Source: Curtobacterium caseinilyticum (GTDB taxonomy: Bacteria > Actinomycetota > Actinomycetes > Actinomycetales > Microbacteriaceae). From it: a stretch of 64,000 bases of DNA. Of the stretch, positions 43,869-51,200 are shown piece by piece. The DNA lies in the NCBI RefSeq assembly GCF_030363035.1, contig NZ_JAUCMN010000001.1, positions 124,001 to 188,000 on the forward strand. The letters are read 5' to 3'. The position numbers were made by a program, and so were the translations under genes. Under the pieces are notes generated by a model. That model searched no databases. It was given only the letters and a program-made list of their open reading frames with translations, and was not told where the DNA came from. The first letter of the stretch is position 1. Every line of letters starts with the position of its first letter.

Positions 43869-44900
43869 GTGCGCGCAGTCCAGTACGACCGGTTCGGATC
43901 CACCCCCGCGATCGTCGAGCTCCCTGAGCCGACCGCACCGGACGACGGCGTCGTCGTCCGCGTCGCGGCGACCGGGGTCTGCCGCAGCGACTGGCACGCC
44001 TGGAAGGGCCACGACGACTCCGTGCGGCTGCCGCACGTCCCGGGGCACGAGTTCTCCGGCGTGGTCACGGCGGTCGGCGCCGCCGTCACCGCGTCCGCGG
44101 TCGGCGACCGGGTGACCGCGCCGTTCGTCTTCGCGTGCGGCGCCTGTGACCAGTGCCGCGACGGGGCGACGCAGGTGTGCACGCGCCAGCAGCAGCCCGG
44201 GTTCACCCTGCAGGGCTCGTGGGCGGAGTCCGTGGTGGTCCCGCACGCCGACGTGAACCTCGTCGCCCTGCCCGACGCCGTCGGGTTCGCCGAGGCAGCC
44301 GCGCTCGGCTGCCGCTTCGGCACCGCCTTCCACGCCCTGCACGCCCGTGGCCGGGTCGCGGAGGGGGAGTGGGTCGTCGTGTACGGGTGCGGCGGTGTCG
44401 GACTGTCGACGGTCCTCGTCGCCGTCGCGGCCGGCGCCCGGGTCGTCGCCGTCGACGTCTCGGTCCCGGCGCTCGAACGCGCCGCCGCGCTGGGCGCGAC
44501 CCCGATCCTGATGGACGACGAGGTCGTGGCGGCCGTGCACCGGGAGACCGCGGGTGGCGCGCACGTGTCCGTCGACGCGTACGGCAGCCGGGCCACCTCG
44601 GTGGCGGCCGTGGCGTCGCTGCGTCCCCGCGGACGGCACGTCCAGGTCGGCCTCCTGCTCGACGACGAGGCGGCACCGGCGATCCCGATGGGCCGCGTCA
44701 TCGCCGACGAGCTCGAACTCCTCGGGAGCCACGGGATCGGCGTGGGGGAGTACGCCGCGATGCTCGACGAGGTCGTGTCCGGTCGACTGCGTCCCGCCGA
44801 GTCGATCGGTACGAGGATCGGGTTCGACGACCTGCCGGGAGCACTCGAGGCGATGGACCGTCCCGCGAGTGGCTCCGGCATGACGGTCGCCGTGTTCTGA
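43869..44900 (+). CDS. Zinc-dependent alcohol dehydrogenase (MDR family)
   Basis: A 343-residue medium-chain dehydrogenase. Catalytic zinc ligands are in TGVCRSDWHAWKG and PHVPGHEFSGVV; the structural zinc site is CGACDQCRDGATQVC. The Rossmann motif is VVYGCGGVGLSTVLVAVAAG, with Asp in VAVDVS indicating NAD. Length and domain order match the zinc-dependent alcohol dehydrogenases; GSHGIGVGEY in the C-terminal half is seen in relatives annotated as alcohol dehydrogenases. The substrate is unknown. It stands alone before a tandem repeat. Confidence 0.9.
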   Translation: MRAVQYDRFGSTPAIVELPEPTAPDDGVVVRVAATGVCRSDWHAWKGHDDSVRLPHVPGHEFSGVVTAVGAAVTASAVGDRVTAPFVFACGACDQCRDGATQVCTRQQQPGFTLQGSWAESVVVPHADVNLVALPDAVGFAEAAALGCRFGTAFHALHARGRVAEGEWVVVYGCGGVGLSTVLVAVAAGARVVAVDVSVPALERAAALGATPILMDDEVVAAVHRETAGGAHVSVDAYGSRATSVAAVASLRPRGRHVQVGLLLDDEAAPAIPMGRVIADELELLGSHGIGVGEYAAMLDEVVSGRLRPAESIGTRIGFDDLPGALEAMDRPASGSGMTVAVF

Positions 44901-44942
44901 GCCCGTCTGCGAGCTCAGGCCCGGCAGTCGACCGGGCCCGTC

Positions 44943-45010
44943 GGCTGATCAGGCCCGACGGCTGATCAGGCCCGACGGCTGATCAGGCCCGACGGCTGAT
45001 CAGGCCCGGC
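44943..45010. repeat. 17-base tandem repeat, four copies
   Basis: Unit GGCTGATCAGGCCCGAC at 44943, 44960, 44977 and 44994, the last with one change. Each unit contains TGATCA, which offers a stop on both strands. The stop codon of the CPBP gene is the TGATCA of the fourth unit. A degenerate fifth unit may precede at about 44914. Confidence 0.9.
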
Positions 45011-45791
45011 GGTCGTCGCGCGGGTGGCGGATCGCCAGCACGAGGCCGACGACGGCTGCCGCGAACAGGAACAGCACGGTCGCGGCACTGAGCACGGCGG
45101 GGACCCCGTCGGCGGTCTGCGTCCGGAAGCCCTGGACGGCGTTGTAGAGCACGTGCAGCACGACCGGGCCGACGATCGAACCGGACACCCGGCGTACGAG
45201 GTAGGCGGCCGATCCCAGCACGAACGTCATCTGGACCTGGAACAACCCGTCGAGGCCCTGCCCGAGGGCGTGGGTGAGCGCGAACGACGCCGTCGACAGG
45301 AGCCAGACCACCCACTCCGGCAGGGCCCGTCGGAAGCCGACGACCAGGACGCCGCGGTACACGAGCTCCTCGACGAGCGCGACCGCCACGACGGCGACGG
45401 CGAGTGCCCCGAGGTAGTCGCCGCTGCCCGGACGCAGCGGCGTCGTGAAGGTGGCCGCGGCCAGGACGGCGTAGCCGACGAGGATGACGACACCCCACCG
45501 GGAACGCGTGCGCGGCTCGGCGACGACGCTGCGCCAGCCGCCGAGCAGGCTGACGAGCGCCGCGACGACCACCAGCGCGGTGCCGTCACCGACCGCCTGT
45601 CGCACGAGCGCGTCCTGCGAACCGAGGGGGCTGCCGTCCGTGCCGGGCAGGACCGTCGACACGGCGAGCAACACCAGCGGGAGGACCACCACGAAGCCGA
45701 GCGTGACGAGGGCAGCGGCGGGGCGGCTCGTGATCCTGACCGGGAACGCAGGTTCCTTCCGGGCATCCGGAGCCGGGGGAGTCGAGGGCAT
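45000..45791 (-). CDS. CPBP-family intramembrane glutamic protease
   Basis: A 263-residue protein with about eight hydrophobic spans. The CPBP (Abi/CaaX-protease-like) motifs are EELVYRG (Glu-Glu-x3-Arg), FALTHALGQGL and VLHVLYNAV. Members cleave prenylated or other membrane substrates, or act in bacteriocin immunity. ATG 45791 has AAGGA 5 bases upstream. Its stop lies within the 17-base tandem repeat, so changes in copy number need not disturb the reading frame. Confidence 0.85.
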   Translation of the reverse strand: MPSTPPAPDARKEPAFPVRITSRPAAALVTLGFVVVLPLVLLAVSTVLPGTDGSPLGSQDALVRQAVGDGTALVVVAALVSLLGGWRSVVAEPRTRSRWGVVILVGYAVLAAATFTTPLRPGSGDYLGALAVAVVAVALVEELVYRGVLVVGFRRALPEWVVWLLSTASFALTHALGQGLDGLFQVQMTFVLGSAAYLVRRVSGSIVGPVVLHVLYNAVQGFRTQTADGVPAVLSAATVLFLFAAAVVGLVLAIRHPRDDRRA

Positions 45792-45918
45792 GGGGTCCTT
45801 CCGGGACGCTCGGTCGGTCTCGGTGACTGTCGACGATGCCAGTGCCAGCTTCGAGCAGTTCACGGGTGGGCAGCAGACACACGCGCCGGGACCCGTGGAC
45901 GATCCCGGTGATGTTGTG

Positions 45919-45924
45919 CATACT
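45919..45924 (+). promoter_or_regulatory. Candidate -10 box, leaderless, for the cupin gene
   Basis: CATACT ends 6 bases before the GTG at 45931. It lies in an unusually AT-rich patch, TTGTGCATACTA. Confidence 0.45.
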
Positions 45925-45930
45925 ACCGGT

Positions 45931-46293
45931 GTGGAGGAGTCGAGCATCCGTACCGTCGAGATCGGGACCGAGCCGCTCGGGACCGAGCTCGTCGGGTCAG
46001 GACCGTCGAGCGGGGACGGAGCGGCGGTCCGGTCGCTCGTCGCCAGGATCCCGCCGGGCACCTCGACCGGATGGCACCGGCACGACGCCTGGCAGACGGG
46101 CATCGTCGCGAGCAGGCGTCTGCGTCACCGGACGGCGGAGACGGAGCGGTTCTTCGGGCCGGGTGACGTCCTGGTCGAACCACCGATGGTCGACCACGAG
46201 GCGTCGAACGTGTCGGACGAGGAACTCGTGCTGGTCTTCGTCGCGGTGCACGCCGCGGGGAAGCCCCTGGCGACACCGCGGCCGACCCCGTGA
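45931..46293 (+). CDS. Small cupin-domain protein
   Basis: A 120-residue single cupin. Metal-site motif 1 is ARIPPGTSTGWHRHDAWQTG and motif 2 GDVLVEPPMVDHEASN, giving three His ligands. It has no fused DNA-binding domain. Such small cupins act as isomerases, dioxygenases or metabolite sensors; the activity cannot be deduced. The start at GTG 45931 is 6 bases after a -10-like hexamer. An AT-rich dyad follows its stop. Confidence 0.78.
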   Translation: MEESSIRTVEIGTEPLGTELVGSGPSSGDGAAVRSLVARIPPGTSTGWHRHDAWQTGIVASRRLRHRTAETERFFGPGDVLVEPPMVDHEASNVSDEELVLVFVAVHAAGKPLATPRPTP

Positions 46294-46315
46294 CACCGAG
46301 TCAGCAATCGCTGAG

Positions 46316-46334
46316 TTGACATAATATGCATTAT
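46316..46334. promoter_or_regulatory. AT-rich palindrome with overlapping TTGACA
   Basis: ATAAT and ATTAT flank ATGC at 46321-46334, and TTGACA (46316-46321) leads into it. Such AT-rich sequence is very rare in this window. It shares the word TATGCA with the inverse of the cupin promoter patch. Likely an operator or promoter for the alr-ddl pair 190 bases downstream. Confidence 0.45.
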
Positions 46335-46520
46335 CGGCGCATCTGAACGAGCCGCGAGCAGCGCCGCGGCCGACGTGGTCGGCGTTCCGGTGGTGGTCCA
46401 GCGCTGCCGGCGCTCCGCTGGACGTCATCCTCGCGCCGTCCGGACGTCGGTCCAGCGGCCGGTTCCGATCATCCGCGCGACCGATGCTCGGGTGCGATCG
46501 AATGAGCCAGGCTCAACAGC

Positions 46521-47684
46521 ATGCACACACCAGGCTCGAGGTCGAGCAGCACCGCGGAACTCGTCGTCCACGACGACGCCGTCCGCGCCAACACCGCGTG
46601 GTTCGCGGACCGGACCGGCGGACACCTCATGGCTGTCCTCAAGGCGGACGCCTTCGGACACGGCTCGGTCGCCCGATCCGTCGTCGCTGCGGGCGCGACT
46701 GCGATCGGCGTCACCTCGGTCACCGAGGCCCTGGCGATCCGCGCCGACCGCGTCGACGTCCCGGTGCTCAGCTGGCTCAACCCGGTCGACGCGGACTTCG
46801 ACTCGGCCGTCACGGCGGACGTCGACCTCGCCGTGTCGAGCACCGAACTGCTCGACGCCGTCAGCCGCGCGGCAGCCCGGGTCGGTCGCACGTCCCGGGT
46901 GCACCTGCACGTCGACCTCGGCATGTCGCGGGACGGGGCTCCGCACGACACCTGGGCCGCCTTGTGCACAGCAGCCGCCCTGCTCGAACGGCACGGCACG
47001 GTTCGCGTCGTCGGGGTCATGGGCCACATGTCCTGTGCCGACCGCCCCGACGACCCGCAGAACGCGCGTGAGACGCTGCGCTTCGCGAACGCGGTCCGCA
47101 CGGCCCGCCGCCGTGGGTTGTCCGGCTTCGTGACGCACCTGGCGGCGACCGCCGCGACGATCACGGGCGTCGGGTCCGGACACGGTCTGCACCGCATCGG
47201 TGCCGGGCTGTTCGGCATCGACCCGTCCGCGACGTCCGACGCGCTCGTCCCCACACTGTCACTCACCGCGCCGGTCGTGTCGACGCGTGCGGTGGCCGCC
47301 GGCGCCGGGATCGGGTACGGACACGACCACGTCGTCGAGCGGCCGACCAACCTGGCCCTGCTCCCCCTCGGGTACGCCGACGGACTCCCCCGGGCAGCAT
47401 CGGACCGCGCCGAGGTGCAGGTCAGGGGTCGGCGACGCCCGGTCGTCGGCCGCTTCTCGATGGACATGGTCGTCGTCGACACCGGGGACGACCGGTTGCG
47501 GCCCGGAGAGACCGTGACGCTGTTCGGCCGCGGGACCGCCGGCGAGCCCACCGTCGCCGACTGGGCGCGCTGGGCCGGCACGATCGAGCACGAGATCGTC
47601 ACCGGCATCGGGCCCCGCGTCCGCCGGGTGCACAGCACCGCGCCGGCCGGTGCAGCCACGGGGACGGCGGCCGCTCGTGCCTGA
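46521..47684 (+). CDS. alr: Alanine racemase (possible VanT/secondary type)
   Basis: A 387-residue fold-type III PLP enzyme that makes D-alanine. The PLP lysine is in MAVLKADAFGHGSVA and the second catalytic base in AGIGYGHDHV; LHVDLGMSRDG, LLPLGYADGLPR and VVGRFSMDMVVVD are all present. The usual KADAYGHG has Phe for Tyr. There is no fused membrane acyltransferase domain as in VanT. The ligase gene overlaps its end by eight bases. The pairing with a dedicated ligase and the distance from cell-wall genes suggest a secondary set, perhaps for resistance or a special wall precursor. Confidence 0.85.
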   Translation: MHTPGSRSSSTAELVVHDDAVRANTAWFADRTGGHLMAVLKADAFGHGSVARSVVAAGATAIGVTSVTEALAIRADRVDVPVLSWLNPVDADFDSAVTADVDLAVSSTELLDAVSRAAARVGRTSRVHLHVDLGMSRDGAPHDTWAALCTAAALLERHGTVRVVGVMGHMSCADRPDDPQNARETLRFANAVRTARRRGLSGFVTHLAATAATITGVGSGHGLHRIGAGLFGIDPSATSDALVPTLSLTAPVVSTRAVAAGAGIGYGHDHVVERPTNLALLPLGYADGLPRAASDRAEVQVRGRRRPVVGRFSMDMVVVDTGDDRLRPGETVTLFGRGTAGEPTVADWARWAGTIEHEIVTGIGPRVRRVHSTAPAGAATGTAAARA

Positions 47685-48639
47685 CCGGACCCTGCGGATC
47701 GCCGTCGTCGGCGGCGGCGCCAACAACGAGCACGAGGTCTCCCTCGCATCGGCGGCGGCGGCCACCCGAGCCGTCCGCCGCGACGGGACGGTCGCGGTCC
47801 CCCTGACGATCGACCGGAACGGCGGGTGGCGGCACACCGACGGCGCCGTGCTGACCGCGGCAGAGGCCGTCGCCGCCCTGACGTCGTGCGACGCGGTCCT
47901 GCCCGTCCTGCACGGGGTCGACGGCGAGGACGGCGCGTTCGCCGGGCTCGCGCGGATGATCGGCGTCCCGGTCGTGGGATCGCCCGTCCGGGCTGGCGCA
48001 CTCGGGATGGACAAGTGGGTGACGAAGCTCGTCGCCGAGGCGATCGGCGTCGCGACCGCTCCGGCCGTGCTCGTCGGGACCGGGGTCGACCCGGTGCTCC
48101 CCGCGGAGCTGCCCGTCGTGGTGAAGCCCACCACGGGCGGGTCGAGCAACGGGGTCTCGGTCGTCCACCGACCGGAGGAGTACGCCCGTGCGATCGCCGC
48201 TGCCCGCGCCGCGGGCACGGACGTCCTGGTCGAACGGTTCGTCACCGGACGCGAGGTCGACGTCGCCGTCTTCCGTGACCGCGCCGGAGCGCTCCGGGTC
48301 GGCGCGACGCTCGAGATCGGTGTCGCTGAGGGCGAGGTGTTCGGCACGGCCGAGAAGTACGACGGATCAGCGGCCTTCACGGTACCCGCGCAGCTGACGT
48401 CCACCGAGCACGACCGCATCGAGTCCGCAGCGAGGACCCTCTACACCGCCCTCGGGTGCGCCGGCGTCGCCCGGTTCGACTTCTTCGTCACGGGCGACGG
48501 AGTCGTGCTGAACGAGGTGAACACCGCGCCGGGGTTCACGGAGCGGTCGCAGGTGCCGCGGATGTTCGCCGCGATCGGGCTCCCCTACCCGGAACTGGTC
48601 GGGGAGCTCGTCGCGGCGACGCTCCGGTCAGGAGCCTGA
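47677..48639 (+). CDS. ddl: D-alanine--D-alanine ligase family protein (VanA/Ddl ATP-grasp)
   Basis: A 320-residue ATP-grasp ligase. NNEHEVSLAS and VLHGVDGEDGAFAGL form the first D-Ala site, VVVKPTTGGSSNGVSVV the phosphate loop, and LNEVNTAPGFTERSQVPRMF the metal and oxyanion site. TVPAQLTSTEHDRIESAART and LGCAGVARFDFFV are closer in wording to VanA/VanB ligases than to E. coli DdlB. The loop AEKYDGSA keeps the Lys-Tyr of D-Ala-D-Ala ligases, arguing against D-lactate use. GTG 47677 overlaps alr. No vanH, vanX or VanRS genes are nearby. Precise second substrate is uncertain. Confidence 0.85.
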   Translation: MPDRTLRIAVVGGGANNEHEVSLASAAAATRAVRRDGTVAVPLTIDRNGGWRHTDGAVLTAAEAVAALTSCDAVLPVLHGVDGEDGAFAGLARMIGVPVVGSPVRAGALGMDKWVTKLVAEAIGVATAPAVLVGTGVDPVLPAELPVVVKPTTGGSSNGVSVVHRPEEYARAIAAARAAGTDVLVERFVTGREVDVAVFRDRAGALRVGATLEIGVAEGEVFGTAEKYDGSAAFTVPAQLTSTEHDRIESAARTLYTALGCAGVARFDFFVTGDGVVLNEVNTAPGFTERSQVPRMFAAIGLPYPELVGELVAATLRSGA

Positions 48640-48801
48640 GGACTGCGGGTCCTCGTCCCCGGTGGGGACGTCATCGGTGTCGACCTCGAGGGCGGCCTGT
48701 TCGCGGCCGTCCTCCTCGACGCCCGAGCTGCCGGTGTCCGGCTGCTCGGGCGCTTCGGCCTGGGTGGTCTCTTCTGCAGGGTCGGGCTGGCTGTAGCTCA
48801 T
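48628..48801 (-). CDS. Small acidic disordered protein
   Basis: A 57-residue protein, mainly Glu, Asp, Gln, Pro and Ser (EETTQAEAPEQPDTGSSG, GDEDPQSSGS), with no domain. The ATG at 48801 is 7 bases after TAGCGT on the minus strand, a leaderless arrangement repeated elsewhere in the window. Its 3' end overlaps the ddl stop by 12 bases on the opposite strand. Function unknown; it could be a stress-type small protein or not expressed at all. Confidence 0.5.
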   Translation of the reverse strand: MSYSQPDPAEETTQAEAPEQPDTGSSGVEEDGREQAALEVDTDDVPTGDEDPQSSGS

Positions 48802-48808
48802 GGAGCGG

Positions 48809-48814
48809 ACGCTA
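48809..48814 (-). promoter_or_regulatory. Candidate -10 box, leaderless, for the small acidic protein
   Basis: Minus-strand TAGCGT ends 7 bases before the ATG at 48801. Confidence 0.4.
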
Positions 48815-48872
48815 CTCGCCGCCAGCCGAGGCGGTCTCCGGGCGGCGAGCGTCGGTGCGCGACCCGGCCACG

Positions 48873-48920
48873 GACGCACGGGAGGCGCGTGGCGAGTCCG
48901 CCACGCGCCTCCCGTCCGTC
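48873..48920. terminator. Hairpin of the GGGAGGCGCG family
   Basis: ACGGGAGGCGCGTGGCG (48878-48894) pairs perfectly with 48899-48915 around a four-base loop, with weaker pairing beyond. It lies beyond the stop of the DUF4190 gene on the minus strand. Confidence 0.75.
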
Positions 48921-48938
48921 TCCGGCCAGATCAGTGGC

Positions 48939-49238
48939 TCAGGACTGCGTGAGCAGCACGGCGGTGGCGATGTAGCCGATGATGCCCAGGACGATGCCGA
49001 TGACCGAGAGGATGATGCCGGCGAGCACCATGCCGCGGCTCAGTCCACGGCGGCGCGCCAGGATCCCGAGCACCAGACCGACGACACCCGCGATGATGCC
49101 GACGATGGCGACGAAGAGGCCGAGGACCGTGCCGATGATGCCGAGGACGAGCGATCCGATCGCCAGCCCGTTGCCGCCACGCGTCGCGGGGGCAGCGCCC
49201 GGGGTGTTCGGTGCCGGCGGGTAACCGTTCGTGGACAT
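48939..49238 (-). CDS. DUF4190-type small membrane protein
   Basis: A 99-residue protein: a Pro/Ala/Gly-rich N-terminus, then two membrane spans (LGIIGTVLGLFVAIVGIIAG and GMVLAGIILSVIGIVLGIIG) joined by the short basic loop LGILARRRGLSRG. This two-span layout with GLAIGSLVLGI matches DUF4190 proteins of actinobacteria, of unknown role. The ATG at 49238 is preceded by GAGGAGC. Confidence 0.8.
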   Translation of the reverse strand: MSTNGYPPAPNTPGAAPATRGGNGLAIGSLVLGIIGTVLGLFVAIVGIIAGVVGLVLGILARRRGLSRGMVLAGIILSVIGIVLGIIGYIATAVLLTQS

Positions 49239-49321
49239 GGGAGCTCCTCGTGTCAGGGGCCGCTGGCACGGGTTGCTCGCGGCCGTCTGGGCACAAGGTA
49301 TGCGCTTCCTGCGAGCTTGGT

Positions 49322-49777
49322 TCAGGTCCGGCTGTGACGCCGCACCAACGCGGGCAGCTCGGCCGGCTCGAACGGCTCGTCCGTGGCGTCGAGCTCGTCG
49401 GCCGTCCACCAGCGCGACGCAAGGATGTCGACCTGCTCGTCCTCGGTCCACCCGGCGTCGGAGAGCGCGAACCCCTCGGTGTGGACGACGTAGAACTCGG
49501 CGTGGCCGCGGTCGTGGTCGGCCAGGTCCCACTCGACGGTGAAGTCCCACGTCCAGACGGGCTCGCCCGGGTCGTCGATCACGATGCCGGTCTCCTCGCG
49601 GAGTTCCCGCACGGCGGCGTCGCGGTGCGACTCCCCCGGGTCGACCCCGCCGCCGGGCGTGATCCAGCGGTGCGAGCCGTCGGACGACGGCGACCGCGTG
49701 TCCATCAGGAACACGCGGTCGTCGGGGTCGAGCAGGAGGATGCGGGAGGTCAGGCGCAGGCCGGGTGCAGCGGTCAC
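49322..49777 (-). CDS. NUDIX hydrolase
   Basis: A 151-residue NUDIX domain. The Nudix box runs GGGVDPGESHRDAAVRELRE and continues ETGI, giving the metal-binding Glu pair. The preceding DPDDRVFLMDTRS and RWITPGGG are typical; the substrate helix is not diagnostic, so nucleoside diphosphate derivatives in general are likely. The start is GTG 49777, 7 bases after TAGCGT. It follows the SDR gene by 24 bases and may be partly cotranscribed. Confidence 0.88.
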   Translation of the reverse strand: MTAAPGLRLTSRILLLDPDDRVFLMDTRSPSSDGSHRWITPGGGVDPGESHRDAAVRELREETGIVIDDPGEPVWTWDFTVEWDLADHDRGHAEFYVVHTEGFALSDAGWTEDEQVDILASRWWTADELDATDEPFEPAELPALVRRHSRT

Positions 49778-49784
49778 GCGGCCG

Positions 49785-49790
49785 ACGCTA
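49785..49790 (-). promoter_or_regulatory. Candidate -10 box, leaderless, for the NUDIX gene
   Basis: Minus-strand TAGCGT ends 7 bases before the GTG at 49777. Confidence 0.4.
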
Positions 49791-49801
49791 CCCGCGTCGG
49801 G

Positions 49802-50563
49802 TCAGGCGGTGAAGCCGCTGACGTCGCCGACGAGCTTCGTGTGGTCGGCCGGGATCGGCTCGACCGCTGCCAGGGCGATCTCGGCGGCGAACTCGGACAC
49901 GCTGTAGAGCTTGCCGACCTCCTGCCGACGGCCCTCGATCGCACCGGGGTTCAGGCGGTTGAGCAGGGTGGCCGTGATGGTGCCCTCGATCATGTCGCCG
50001 GAGACGACGACGAACTCGATGCCGGCGGCCTCGAGCTGCGGGACCAGCTCGCGGAGCGCGAGCTCGCCGGCACGCTTGCTCTTCGCGACGGGCACGTACT
50101 CGTCCATGGTCTCGGCGGTCTCGACGAAGTGCGCCTGGTGACTCGTGACGAAGACGACGCGGGACCCAGCGGGCATGTGCGGCACGGCGGTCTGCAGCAT
50201 GTCGACCTGGGCGTCGCGGTTGAGGCGCAGCGCGTAGTCCTCGCCGACCCCGGACTCCATGCCGCCCGAGGCGTTGAGCACGAGGAGGTCGATGCCGCCC
50301 CACTCGGCGACGACGGTGTCCACCATCGCCTGCACGGACTCGTGGTCGGTCAGGTCGGCACCCACGGCGAGGGCGGCGCCGCCGGCTGCCACGACCTTCT
50401 CGGCGATCTGCTCGGCACGCTTGGCCTTGTTGCGGTAGTTCACGACGACCTTCGCGCCGGCCTCCGCCAGGTAGCCGACGGTGTCGGCGCCGATGCCGCG
50501 CGAGGACCCGGTGACGAGGGCGCGCTTGTCGGCGAGGGATCCGGGGGCGAGGGGGTTGCTCAC
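49802..50563 (-). CDS. Short-chain dehydrogenase/reductase
   Basis: A 253-residue SDR. The cofactor motif is ALVTGSSRGIGADTVGYLAE, with NYRNKAKRAEQ suggesting NADP(H). Unlike most SDRs the third motif is LLVLNASGGM rather than NNAG, and the active-site Tyr is replaced in context: after VVFVTSHQAHF comes DEYVPVAKSKRAGELAL, where YxxxxK is spaced YVPVAK. The Tyr-Lys pair is therefore present with four rather than three residues between. GTG start at 50563 with GGAGA upstream. Substrate unknown. Confidence 0.85.
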   Translation of the reverse strand: MSNPLAPGSLADKRALVTGSSRGIGADTVGYLAEAGAKVVVNYRNKAKRAEQIAEKVVAAGGAALAVGADLTDHESVQAMVDTVVAEWGGIDLLVLNASGGMESGVGEDYALRLNRDAQVDMLQTAVPHMPAGSRVVFVTSHQAHFVETAETMDEYVPVAKSKRAGELALRELVPQLEAAGIEFVVVSGDMIEGTITATLLNRLNPGAIEGRRQEVGKLYSVSEFAAEIALAAVEPIPADHTKLVGDVSGFTA

Positions 50564-50729
50564 AGTCGTGTTCTCCAGGTCGCTGTTCGGGCCGGTCGGC
50601 CGCGGACGAGCCTACCAACCAGCGGCACGGTCACAGGCGGAGACGAGCACCGCTTGATATGTTGAACGGAATCAGACCGGCCGTCGCGACGCTGCACGCC
50701 GGAGCGCGCGACCGAGGGAGGGAGATCGC

Positions 50730-51200
50730 GTGAACACCGACTGGATCCAGACGATCGTCTGGATCGGACTCACACTGCTGCTCGGGGTGGTCGAGGTCTT
50801 CACCCTCGACTTCATCTTCCTGATGCTCGCAGCCGGTGCGGCCGGCGGGCTGATCGCAGCCCTGCTCGGAGCACCGTGGTGGCTGTCCGCCATCGTCGCC
50901 GCCGCCGTGGCGCTGCTCCTGCTGTCGCTCGTGCGGCCGCGGCTGCTCGCGGCACTCGGCCGGAGCGCGGACCCGCACCGCACCAACATCGAGGGGCTCA
51001 TCGGGCTCCCCGGCACGGTCGCGGTCGCCTTCACGTCGTCGACGCCCGGCCAGGTGCGCCTGGCGAACGGCGAGACCTGGAGCGCCCGCCTCGCGACGGA
51101 CTCCCCCGACCGCACACCACCGCTCGGCACCCCCGTGGTCGTCGAGTCCATCGAGGGGTCGACCGCGGTCGTCCGCCTCGGAGAAAGGGCCACCTCGTGA
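50730..51200 (+). CDS. NfeD-like membrane protein
   Basis: A 156-residue protein with three or four spans (IVWIGLTLLLGVVEVF through AAAVALLLLSLVRP) and a C-terminal OB-fold domain of NfeD type (GLIGLPGTVAVAFTSSTPG, VRLANGETWSARL). Such short NfeD proteins work with SPFH proteins in membrane domain organisation. GTG 50730 has GGGAGGGAG upstream. The SPFH gene overlaps its stop by four bases, supporting a joint function. Confidence 0.88.
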   Translation: MNTDWIQTIVWIGLTLLLGVVEVFTLDFIFLMLAAGAAGGLIAALLGAPWWLSAIVAAAVALLLLSLVRPRLLAALGRSADPHRTNIEGLIGLPGTVAVAFTSSTPGQVRLANGETWSARLATDSPDRTPPLGTPVVVESIEGSTAVVRLGERATS

